From Candidatus Cloacimonadota bacterium (GTDB lineage Bacteria > Cloacimonadota > Cloacimonadia > JGIOTU-2): a stretch of 38,536 nucleotides of DNA. The DNA lies in NCBI GenBank assembly GCA_023129415.1, contig JAGMCF010000053.1, positions 1-38,536 of the forward strand. The letters run 5' to 3'. Of the stretch, positions 1-6,929 are shown piece by piece (within the stretch, counting starts at the first letter, position 1; every line of letters begins with the position of its first letter). The position numbers were made by a program, and so were the translations under genes. The notes under the pieces were generated by a model, which made no database searches, was not told the origin of the DNA, and saw only the letters and a program-made list of their open reading frames with translations.

Positions 1-1590
1 TGCTCTTCCATATTCTAATTTACAATAAACAAGTTTTGAACCCTGCCAATTACTACAAAGAAATCTCAGTCCATGCCAACCTAATGTGGTATCCTGGGCA
101 GTAAAAACAATAGTATCAGTTGCAGTTCCTTCTGCTAATAGTCTGCCGTAAATATTAAACTTATAATGCCCGGAAAAAATTACCTGCACTCCGGGTTCAA
201 TAACCAAGTTGCTGTCAAACGGAATATTTATTTCACCACCAATATAATATGGGCTATTGGCATAATTCCAGGTACCGCTAACATCTCCTGGAGGTATGTG
301 AGGACCCTGGTCAAAATAGAATGCACCCATATCTGCATAAGTTCCATCCGGGTCAGGTGACGAAGAAGGGTCTCCTGTATCTATACAGGGAGATTTTGTA
401 GAGTCATGTATCGGAAAATTAACCCAGGTTAGATGAAAATCTCCACTTTCAGGATCTGCAAATAAAGGGTCTGCATCTATATTACCATCAAGCCAATTTA
501 CAATACCATTGTTATTTGTGACAATACCAGCAGAGTCTCCCTCAACATCTGAATATGCAATAGTAATGGAATTTGGACCAGCGGCTACACTGAAACAAAT
601 TTCTTGTGGTGAGTTATCCCACAAAATGGAATTTACTAAACTTGGATTTGCATTATTAACACAATAAATTCCGCCACCGGAGGAAATAGCTAAATTATTA
701 GAGACTGTAACATTACTCAAATTTGGATTGCAATTGTTATAACAATGAATCCCACCACCGTAAGCAGTCGTATTTTTACTAATTGTAACATTGGTTAAAC
801 TCGGGCTGGAATATAAATACAATCCAATGCCTCCACCAGAGGAAAAAGCTGAATTGTTAGAAATTGTTACATTTAAGAGATTCGGACTGGAATACCAATA
901 AAAGTAAGCACCTCCACCATGAAAAGCAGTATTATTTGTTATTATGCTATTATTTATAAAAATATCAGATGAATAGTAACAAAAGATTGCTCCACCACAA
1001 TTATCTGGAAAATTCCCAATGGCTTTTCCATATTCCAACTTACAGTAGACAACCTTTGAACTATCTTGTCCATTCAAGTCAGTATCGTAAAATCTTAATC
1101 CGTGCCAACCTACTGTGGTATCCTGAGCAGTAAAACCAATGGTATCAGTAGCAGCTCCTTCTGCTAATAATCTACCATAAATGAGAAACTTATAATGCCC
1201 GGAAAAGATTACTTGCACTCCGGGTTCAATCACCAGTGTGCTGTCAGTCGGAATATTTATTTCACCACCAATAAAATATGGGCTATTGTCAATTGTCCAG
1301 ATTCCACTTACATCTCCCGGCGGGATGTGAGGACCCTGGTCAAAATAAAATGCTCCCATATCTGCATAAGTTCCATCCGGGTCAGGTGACGAAGAGGGGT
1401 CTCCTGTATCTATACAGGGAGATTTTGTAGGGTCATGTATCGGAAAATTAGCCCATGTTAAATGAAAATCTCCACTTTCAGGATCTGCAAATAACGGGTC
1501 TGCATCTATATTACCATCAAGCCAATTTACAGTGCCATTGTCGTTGGTTACAATAGCAGATTCTCCACCCTGTATATCCGAATATGCAAT
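1..1590 (-). repeat. Internal tandem duplication of about 343 codons in the beta-helix gene
   Basis: Plus-strand positions 1-561 and about 1021-1590 are near copies with an offset of 1029 bases (exactly 343 codons), so the reading frame is preserved. Both copies hold the same order of features: the GGEINIP...LVIEPGVQVIFSGHYKF segment, the SPCIDTGDPSSSPDPDGT end of a coil series, and the NSITIAYSD segment. Between them lies a variable number of short beta-helix coils. This is growth of a repeat protein by unequal exchange. Confidence 0.85.
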
Positions 1591-2424
1591 AGTAATTGAA
1601 TTTGGACTACCTATTAAAGAGAAAAAAATCTCCTGAGGAGAATCGTTCCAAAAAATACAATTTACCAAACTCGGACTGGAATTGTCCCGACAGTAAATAC
1701 CACCACCATCATAGGAAGCAGAATTACCCGTTATTGTTACATTCTCTAAACTCGGACTGCAATTATTCCAGCAGTTAATACCGCCACCACGATAAGTAGC
1801 AGAATTACCCGTTATGATAACATTCTCCAAACTCGGGCTGGAATTATAGCAGGAAATACCACCACCGTCATGAGTCGCAGAATTACCCGTTATGATAACA
1901 TTCTCCAAACTCGGGCTTGAATTATTACAATAAATCCCACCACCATCACCGCCCTGCAGATTGGTTACAGAAGCTGTGTTACTAGTTATCGTTACATTGG
2001 ATAAACTCGGACTGGATTCCCAGCAGAAAATGCCCCCGCCATTGCTCTCTGGCCAATCACCTTGAGCATTTCCGTTTGTAATGGTAAATCCTTCAATAAC
2101 TGTAGTACCATCAATTATCCCACCTAAGTCCTCCTCAAACCTAATTACACTTGCAAGACTATCACCATTAATAATAGTGCTGTCCTTTCCTGCTTCCCCA
2201 ATGAGTTTTATGCCATTCATGGCAGGCCAGATAATATTCTCCACATATATGCCTGCGGCAACTAACACAGTATCTCCTGCTATTGCATAATCCAGTCCTT
2301 GTTGTATTGTTGGATAGTCACCAGGGACATTGATAATATTTGCATATGTAAGATTGGCAGAAAGTTTAATTATTATAAATACTAATACGACTACTCGACA
2401 TATTAAAAATGCTGTTTTTCTCAT
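1..2424 (-). CDS. Secreted parallel beta-helix protein (C-terminus beyond left edge)
   Basis: I read the minus strand codon by codon from the ATG at 2424 to the left edge and found 808 sense codons and no stop, so the gene continues outside the window. Residues 1-28 (MRKTAFLICRVVVLVFIIIK...) look like a signal peptide. The segment VPGDYPTIQQGLDYAIAGDT and the following text are typical of the first turns of secreted right-handed beta-helix proteins. Then come many short repeats of the type SSPSLENVIITGNSA..DGGGIYC, each one helix coil, and modules ending DADPLFADPESGDFHLT...SPCIDTGDPSSSPDPDGT..DMGAF. The sequence upstream of the start carries only a weak purine run (TATGGGGGTC). Expected to be exported and probably surface-attached through a C-terminal tail not seen here. 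Its substrate cannot be told; many such proteins are annotated as pectate-lyase-like without enzymatic proof. Confidence 0.9.
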   Translation of the reverse strand, partial: MRKTAFLICRVVVLVFIIIKLSANLTYANIINVPGDYPTIQQGLDYAIAGDTVLVAAGIYVENIIWPAMNGIKLIGEAGKDSTIINGDSLASVIRFEEDLGGIIDGTTVIEGFTITNGNAQGDWPESNGGGIFCWESSPSLSNVTITSNTASVTNLQGGDGGGIYCNNSSPSLENVIITGNSATHDGGGISCYNSSPSLENVIITGNSATYRGGGINCWNNCSPSLENVTITGNSASYDGGGIYCRDNSSPSLVNCIFWNDSPQEIFFSLIGSPNSITIAYSDIQGGESAIVTNDNGTVNWLDGNIDADPLFADPESGDFHLTWANFPIHDPTKSPCIDTGDPSSSPDPDGTYADMGAFYFDQGPHIPPGDVSGIWTIDNSPYFIGGEINIPTDSTLVIEPGVQVIFSGHYKFLIYGRLLAEGAATDTIGFTAQDTTVGWHGLRFYDTDLNGQDSSKVVYCKLEYGKAIGNFPDNCGGAIFCYYSSDIFINNSIITNNTAFHGGGAYFYWYSSPNLLNVTISNNSAFSSGGGIGLYLYSSPSLTNVTISKNTTAYGGGIHCYNNCNPNLSNVTVSNNLAISSGGGIYCVNNANPSLVNSILWDNSPQEICFSVAAGPNSITIAYSDVEGDSAGIVTNNNGIVNWLDGNIDADPLFADPESGDFHLTWVNFPIHDSTKSPCIDTGDPSSSPDPDGTYADMGAFYFDQGPHIPPGDVSGTWNYANSPYYIGGEINIPFDSNLVIEPGVQVIFSGHYKFNIYGRLLAEGTATDTIVFTAQDTTLGWHGLRFLCSNWQGSKLVYCKLEYGRA

Positions 2425-3066
2425 ATTGATGACCCCCATATAAATTAAGTTATCAATAAATATAAAATAGTAGATTTAATTCTCATTTTATTCACGACAA
2501 ATCTTTAAAAAAGGGCAATTTCCAATAAATTCAATAATATTTAGTCAAAATAGAAAATTATTATTTCATCTGTCAATTTTTTTAATTTAAGAAATTCTCT
2601 TTTATCCTATTTTTATGTTAATTATCTTTTAACCCTTTGTTTTTAAAATAGCCATTTTTAAATTAAAACATTGTTTTCAATAATTTCTACCAATCGGATC
2701 CAATAACATTTATCTTGACATCATCAATGCAAATATATATATAATATTTAAATAATAAAATCAAAAGTATAGGAATGAAATGAATATGAAAGAAATTTCT
2801 AAAGGCTGGCAAGAATATTGGGCAGAATTCTTTAGAATAAAACATCTACATAGCCTTTGTCCGTAAAGTCAAAACCTTGCGAATGGTCGCCTGTCTCCCG
2901 ATTTATCGGGAGCCAAGACGGGCAGGATTTGATCCCCGCTTACGCGGGGACTGTTTATTTCAACTTTGAAATCTTTATATGAGAATAATAAACACCATTA
3001 TCCCGATATATCGGGGGTGTTAGGATCGTTTCAATGTAATTGTAATTCGTAACTTTACATTTACAT
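2425..3066. other. Intergenic region with hairpins and no supported gene
   Basis: AT-rich spacer between divergent beta-helix genes. It holds an 18-bp palindrome CTCCCGATTTATCGGGAG (2895-2912), a hairpin CCCCGC-TTAC-GCGGGG (2934-2949) and CCCGATATATCGGG (3002-3015). A 28-codon reading frame (2780-2866, starting MNMKEISKGWQEYWAEFF) begins after a promoter-like sequence and stops just before the first hairpin. It may be the stump of a gene broken by the hairpin cluster, but it is too short to call. Confidence 0.6.
2715..2745 (+). promoter_or_regulatory. Possible sigma70-type promoter
   Basis: TTGACA at 2715-2720, then a 17-base spacer and TATATA at 2738-2743 (or a 19-base spacer and TATAAT at 2740-2745). 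It points rightward toward the 28-codon remnant and the beta-helix gene. Assigned by motif only, in very AT-rich DNA. Confidence 0.35.
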
Positions 3067-3147
3067 TTGTGTCTTTGTGTCCATTCTCCGTAGCAGTAGG
3101 ACTGCTACTGCGAAGGATGAACCTTTGTGGTTAGAAAGGATTTTCAG
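3067..3147 (+). repeat. CTTTGTG leader repeat, interrupted by a hairpin
   Basis: TTGTGTCTTTGTGTCC (3067-3082) and CCTTTGTGG..AGAAAGGATTTTCAG (3122-3147) correspond to the two halves of a continuous repeat seen at 15739-15777. About 38 bases separate them here, including the perfect hairpin GTAGCAGT-AGG-ACTGCTAC (3090-3108). The right half ends directly at the start codon of the next gene and contains its ribosome binding site (AGAAAGGA). Confidence 0.6.
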
Positions 3148-4377
3148 ATGAAAAAATTAAATCCATTAATAAATTATACTTTACTATCTTTACTGATCAT
3201 TCTAAATCTAAATTGTCTCCTCTTTGCTATTCAGCATGAGCAAAATCTTCAAACATTAATTGATAATACAAACTCCGGAGACACATTATTCCTTAAGAAT
3301 GGAATATATGAAGCAACACCTAAATCAATTATTGAAAAGATCTGTGGAAATTGTGTTGAACCACTTACAGATGTTCAAGCAACAGTTGGATTCTATATAA
3401 AAGGCAAATCAATAAAAATTTATGGTGAAAATCCAGACAGCACAATTTTAATCACAAATGCTGGTTATGGTATTTTGTTTGAAAACAGTTACGATTCATA
3501 TATCAGCAATTTAACAGTAACAGGTGGTATTCGTGATCCTGATGGAAATGCTACGGATGCAGGAATAGTTGTAAAAAATAGTCGGGTTACAATTGAAAAT
3601 GTCCATATTGTTAACAACACCCATCGGATTGACACAGTTGTTGTTGGCATTGGTGGAGTATTTGGTAGAGAAGGTGGAGAATTATTTATCCTCAATAATA
3701 TAATAAGAAATAACGGATGGGATGGTGTGGCACTTTACAGAGGAGCAACTGCTGTTATTGCTGATAATATTATTGAAACAGGCAGAGGAGCTGGGATAGG
3801 AATAACCTGGGATGCAGGTGCAATAGTTTATAGAAACAGAATATCTGGATATTGGAAAGGAATCGGAACATTCGGAGAATCACGAGCAGTTGTTCGTAAT
3901 AATGCTGTATTTAATAATCTTGGCTGGGGTATCATTGCAACAGGAAATGCTTATATGGAAGTGCTCAATAATGTTATCTATCATAATGGCAATTGCGGAT
4001 TTGCTGTCTGGCGAGAATCTACAAGAGGAATATTAAAAAATAACATCATTGCTAAAAATGGTTGGAAAGATGAATGGGTATGCCCTTGTGTTGGTGTCTG
4101 GATGAATACATCTTTGGAAAACTTCTCGATAGAATACAATAATGTGTGGGATAATTCCGCTGGCAATTATGAAGGAATTGATGACCAGACTGATAAAAAC
4201 GGGAATATTTCTCAAAATCCACAATTTATAAATAGTAATTCGTTTAGATTAAATCCAGAATCTCCCTGTATAAATTCTGGTGACCCAATTATAATTGACT
4301 CTAATGGAACAAGGTCTGATATAGGAATCTATGGTGGTCCACTGGGTAATACGAGATGCCAGATGCCGGATTCCTGA
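3148..4377 (+). CDS. Secreted right-handed beta-helix protein
   Basis: 409 residues. The ATG at 3148 is preferred over an in-frame GTG or ATG further upstream because AGAAAGGA lies 9 bases before it and MKKLNPLINYTLLSLLIILN then forms a signal peptide. The body has the repeating hydrophobic/Asn pattern of beta-helix coils (NNIIRNNGWDGVALYRGA, NNAVFNNLGWGIIATGN, NNVIYHNGNCGFAVWRES), followed by the closing block NPQFINSNSFRLNPESPCINSGDP and DIGIYGGP, which is common at the end of such domains. No sorting tail follows. Instead the last seven residues (RCQMPDS) are encoded by the first heptamers of a tandem repeat array, so the original C-terminus may have been lost when the repeat unit arrived. 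Likely a periplasmic or surface polysaccharide-binding or lyase-like protein; activity unknown. Confidence 0.85.
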   Translation: MKKLNPLINYTLLSLLIILNLNCLLFAIQHEQNLQTLIDNTNSGDTLFLKNGIYEATPKSIIEKICGNCVEPLTDVQATVGFYIKGKSIKIYGENPDSTILITNAGYGILFENSYDSYISNLTVTGGIRDPDGNATDAGIVVKNSRVTIENVHIVNNTHRIDTVVVGIGGVFGREGGELFILNNIIRNNGWDGVALYRGATAVIADNIIETGRGAGIGITWDAGAIVYRNRISGYWKGIGTFGESRAVVRNNAVFNNLGWGIIATGNAYMEVLNNVIYHNGNCGFAVWRESTRGILKNNIIAKNGWKDEWVCPCVGVWMNTSLENFSIEYNNVWDNSAGNYEGIDDQTDKNGNISQNPQFINSNSFRLNPESPCINSGDPIIIDSNGTRSDIGIYGGPLGNTRCQMPDS

Positions 4378-4490
4378 TACCTGATGCCAGATGCCGGATG
4401 CCGGATGCCGGATGCTGGATGCCAGATGCCGGATGCTGGATACCAGATGCTGGATGCCAGATGCCGGATGCCAGATACAAGATGACGGAT
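4355..4490 (+). repeat. Left heptamer array (GATGCCG) of four-helix-bundle unit 1
   Basis: GAT recurs every 7 bases without a register slip from 4355 to 4490 (20 occurrences, with GATGCCG, GATGCCA and GATGCTG the main variants). The array begins inside the last codons of the beta-helix gene and ends 17 bases before the four-helix-bundle start codon, with the ribosome binding site GAGGAAA just after it. Because 7 is not a multiple of 3, every frame through it reads as a 7-residue repeat; none of these is a credible protein. Confidence 0.9.
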
Positions 4491-4507
4491 AAGCGAGGAA
4501 ATTTGAA

Positions 4508-4894
4508 ATGCAAAAACCTAAAGGCTATAGAGATTTAGATATTTATAAATTAGCGAAAAAATTAGCAATTGAAATTCATAAAATTACTTTATCGCTTCCT
4601 CAATTTGAACTCTATGAAGAAGGAAGCCAAATTAGACGTTCTTCCAAATCAGTTGTTTCAAACATTGTGGAAGGTTTTGCAAGAAGAAAATATAAAAAAG
4701 ATTTTTTATACTACATAACCATATCTATTGGTGAATGTGACGAAACCCAAGTTCATCTGGAAATCTTATTTGAAACAGAATCACTCAAAGATAAAAATCT
4801 TTATGATTATTTAAAAAGTGAATACAATATACTTGGAAAGATGTTAATCAACTTTCATAAATCTGTATTGAAACATCACTTAAGCCCAAAATAA
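4508..4894 (+). CDS. Four-helix-bundle protein (23S rRNA intervening-sequence protein family)
   Basis: 128 residues, the usual length for this family. The N-terminus (YRDLDIYKLAKKLAIEIHKI), the central signature QIRRSSKSVVSNIVEGFARR (about residues 41-60) and the following FLYYITISIGECDETQVHLE are the family's hallmarks. The family includes ORFs found inside 23S rRNA intervening sequences and the Avd accessory protein of diversity-generating retroelements; a free-standing function is not established. GAGGAAA lies 7 to 8 bases before the ATG. The gene stands alone between two inverted arrays of 7-nt repeats (4355-4490 and 4924-5010), so a transcript of the unit could fold with the ORF in the loop. 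No reverse transcriptase or rRNA sequence is nearby. Confidence 0.92.
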   Translation: MQKPKGYRDLDIYKLAKKLAIEIHKITLSLPQFELYEEGSQIRRSSKSVVSNIVEGFARRKYKKDFLYYITISIGECDETQVHLEILFETESLKDKNLYDYLKSEYNILGKMLINFHKSVLKHHLSPK

Positions 4895-4923
4895 AAACAT
4901 AATATTGGTAATTAATATAAAAA

Positions 4924-5010
4924 ATCCGGCATCCGGCATCCGGCATCCGGCATCCGGTATCTGGTATCTGGCATCCGGCATCCGGCATCAGGTATCTTGA
5001 ATCCGGTATA
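4924..5010 (-). repeat. Right heptamer array (inverted, ATCCGGC) of unit 1
   Basis: ATC recurs every 7 bases from 4924 to 5003 (12 occurrences, mostly ATCCGGC, with ATCTGGT and ATCAGGT variants). CGGCATC is the reverse complement of GATGCCG, so this array is the inverted partner of 4355-4490. It starts 29 bases after the stop of the four-helix-bundle gene. Confidence 0.9.
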
Positions 5011-5083
5011 TGAATTATAAAAATAATATTGTTAAATAATAAATAAATTATTTGATTCTGGTTCATTAAGGTTAGGAGCTATT

Positions 5084-5497
5084 ATGCACGAATGGGCATT
5101 GGCAGATGCTGTTGTTACAACTGCTTTAAAGGTTGCAGAGAATGAAGGTTTAAAAGAAATATCTGAAATTATTGTCAAAATCGGCGAATTGCAAACAATT
5201 GATACAGAAATTTTTAACTTCGCATTAAAAGAAGCCATACAACCTAAGAAAAAATTGTTAGAAAATGCAAAAATAAAACTAAAATCAGAAAAGGCTATTT
5301 TAAAATGCAAAGTATGTAAACATGAATGGTTATTTAAAAATGCTGTGAAAAATCTAAATGAAGATGAAACCGAATCACTTCATTTCATTCCAGAAACTGC
5401 TCATGTTTATCTCAGATGTCCAAAATGTAATAGTCCTGATTTCGAAATAATACAAGGGCGAGGAATCTGGATTGACTCAATATCAGGTGAGAGGTGA
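5084..5497 (+). CDS. hypA: Hydrogenase nickel incorporation protein HypA
   Basis: 137 residues. Begins MHEW, giving His2 and Glu3 of the HypA nickel site, and has two CxxC pairs for the structural zinc (C75-x2-C78 in CKVC, C112-x2-C115 in CPKC). The spacing between the pairs is longer than in many HypA proteins, as in archaeal forms, making the protein some 20 residues longer than the usual 113-118. The ATG follows TTAGGAGC at a good distance. HypA delivers nickel to [NiFe]-hydrogenase maturation in the cytoplasm with a nucleotide-hydrolysing partner. The next gene, essentially abutting it, is a MinD/Mrp ATPase that probably fills that role. No hydrogenase genes are in the window. Confidence 0.93.
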   Translation: MHEWALADAVVTTALKVAENEGLKEISEIIVKIGELQTIDTEIFNFALKEAIQPKKKLLENAKIKLKSEKAILKCKVCKHEWLFKNAVKNLNEDETESLHFIPETAHVYLRCPKCNSPDFEIIQGRGIWIDSISGER

Positions 5498-5502
5498 TTG
5501 AT

Positions 5503-6228
5503 ATGGACCCAAGAATAGAAGTTATTGCTAAAAGGTTAAAAAACATAAAGCGAATAATTGCAGTAGCAGGTGGAAAAGGTGGAATAGGCAAAAGCTCTGT
5601 CGCTTCAGCTCTGGCACTAATTTTATCAAAGATGGGGCATAAGGTCGGCTTGTTTGATCTGGATTTTTCCGGTCCTTCATCACATATAATTCTTGGCATA
5701 AAGGATTATACATTCCCGAAAGAAGACAAAGGAATTGTGCCATTCGAATATTATGGAATAAAATTTATGTCAATCATCAGTTTTTCAGGAGAAAATCCTG
5801 CACCATTAAGAGGAATTGACATATCAAATGCAATCATTGAATTTCTTGCAATAACTCAATGGGGTTCTCTGGATTACCTCATCATTGATATGCCTCCAGG
5901 AATAGGAGATGCAACTCTGGATATTATTCGTGTTATAAAAAGAGCGAAATTCCTATTAGTTACAACTCCTTCAAAAGTTGCATTTGAAACAGTAAAAAAG
6001 TCTTTAGAATTGTTCCTGGAGTTGAAAGTTCCAATTATTGGTGTTATTGAAAATATGGCAAATTCAAAAAACACTTTCATAAAAGATAAACTTAATTCAT
6101 TAAGTATAAACTATCTTGATAAAATCAATTTTGATAAAGATTTTGAGGCTTCCATTGGAGATATAGAAAAACTTTTGAAGACAAATTTTGCACAAAATCT
6201 GAAAGAGATTATATTGAAAATCAGGTAA
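5503..6228 (+). CDS. MinD/Mrp-family P-loop ATPase, probable ATPase-type HypB partner of HypA
   Basis: 241 residues from the ATG at 5503, chosen because GAGAGGTGA lies 7 bases upstream; a GTG at 5494 overlapping the hypA stop is the alternative. The deviant Walker A GGKGGIGKSS (residues 23-32), the switch I segment LFDLDFSGPSS (about 50-60) and the Walker B/switch II segment LIIDMPPGIGD (about 126-136) mark the Mrp/NBP35/MinD class. There is no CxxC cluster motif as in iron-sulphur carrier Mrp proteins. In Thermococcus an ATPase of this class (HypB-AT) replaces the GTPase HypB and binds HypA. The direct coupling to hypA here suggests the same role. That it is not an Fe-S scaffold or septum-site protein is inference from context. 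Confidence 0.85.
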   Translation: MDPRIEVIAKRLKNIKRIIAVAGGKGGIGKSSVASALALILSKMGHKVGLFDLDFSGPSSHIILGIKDYTFPKEDKGIVPFEYYGIKFMSIISFSGENPAPLRGIDISNAIIEFLAITQWGSLDYLIIDMPPGIGDATLDIIRVIKRAKFLLVTTPSKVAFETVKKSLELFLELKVPIIGVIENMANSKNTFIKDKLNSLSINYLDKINFDKDFEASIGDIEKLLKTNFAQNLKEIILKIR

Positions 6229-6323
6229 TTTTCTTTATGAAAATTTATTTTATCAATAGGATAACATTTGTGTTATGAAAATTGAAAAGAACAAAGTTAA
6301 ATGGTAAAGATAAAGAGATAAAG

Positions 6324-6479
6324 AAGCAAGACTTGGCTCGAGAGGAACGAAGTGACCTTAAGCCGAGAATTGCGAACTAAAATTGTCGTTCTCGCCCCAC
6401 ACTTCGTCCCGATTAAATCGGGAGTCCGACAAAGCAAGACTTGGCTCGAAAGATGAAGTCGTTGAGCCGAGAATTGCGA
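6324..6479. repeat. Two copies of an about 50-bp dispersed element plus a hairpin
   Basis: AAGCAAGACTTGGCTCGA (6324-6341) and GAGCCGAGAATTGCGA recur as a pair: copy 1 6324-6375 (with one variant base in the right half) and copy 2 6432-6479. The two halves of each copy are imperfect inverted partners (CTTGGCTC/GAGCCGAG). Between the copies sits a CCCGAT hairpin, CCCGATTAAATCGGG (6408-6422). No gene is supported here. Confidence 0.6.
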
Positions 6480-6929
6480 CAGAAAAAAAACTTGTGAAAA
6501 AACCCTTATTATTTTCGTTCCATACTTTGGTGCTGGGCAAGTTCAAATAGTACAAAGTCCGGAATGTGAAAAAAGTTCTCTTAAATCCACAAGAAAAAAA
6601 GTTGACATAAAAATAAGTTAAATTTATTAAAGACTTTGAGGAAGGTTGAACATTTTCTATGAAAAGTTATACAGAACTGTGAATTGTTTCAAATGCTTTC
6701 TCAAGTAAAGAAAAATGAGTTCTGCAAAAGAAGTGCTTTTGGAAGAATCTTGCTCCAGAATGTTTTTGCGAGTTTTTCTTCTCGCTGTTACTAACGAAGC
6801 AATCTCTTTATTGTCAGTTAGTTATAGATTCAGATTACTTCGGAAGAATTCCTATATAAGAAACCTCGCAATGACAATCTTTAATTATGCAGAATCCATA
6901 AGAAAAAAAAATTAAAAAGGAGTAAAAAA
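6480..6929. other. Gap upstream of the tail-fibre-like gene; no supported gene
   Basis: About 450 bases. A promoter-like pair lies at 6602-6630. A 66-codon frame at 6715-6915 reads like the translated dispersed text seen between genes in many genomes (LLAVTNEAISLL...RNLAMTI), so I do not call it. A strong ribosome binding site, AAAAAGGAG, ends the gap at 6914-6923. Confidence 0.5.
6602..6630 (+). promoter_or_regulatory. Possible sigma70-type promoter
   Basis: TTGACA at 6602-6607, 17-base spacer, TATTAA at 6625-6630. It would read toward the tail-fibre-like gene, leaving a leader of about 290 bases. Motif evidence only. Confidence 0.35.

Noticed and set aside
2780-2866. 28-codon ORF behind a promoter-like sequence
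   Set aside because: No recognisable family and too short to support; mentioned only as a possible gene stump.
4508-4894. Avd protein of a diversity-generating retroelement
   Set aside because: The fold family is the same, but no reverse transcriptase, template repeat or variable repeat is visible nearby.
4355-5010. CRISPR array
   Set aside because: Units are contiguous heptamers without spacers, and no cas genes are present.
4301-5066. Several 60-72-codon frames with 7-residue repeats (MPDAGCR, SGIRHPA types) on both strands
   Set aside because: They are translations of the 7-nt arrays; any frame through a heptamer array gives such text.
6358-6555. 65-codon frame on the minus strand
   Set aside because: Runs through the duplicated AGCAAGACTTGGCTCGA element and a CCCGAT hairpin; no start signal and no protein features.
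6715-6915. 66-codon frame on the plus strand before the fibre gene
   Set aside because: No ribosome binding site, no domain, and its text (LLAVTNEAISLL...RNLAMTI) looks like translated dispersed intergenic repeat rather than a protein.
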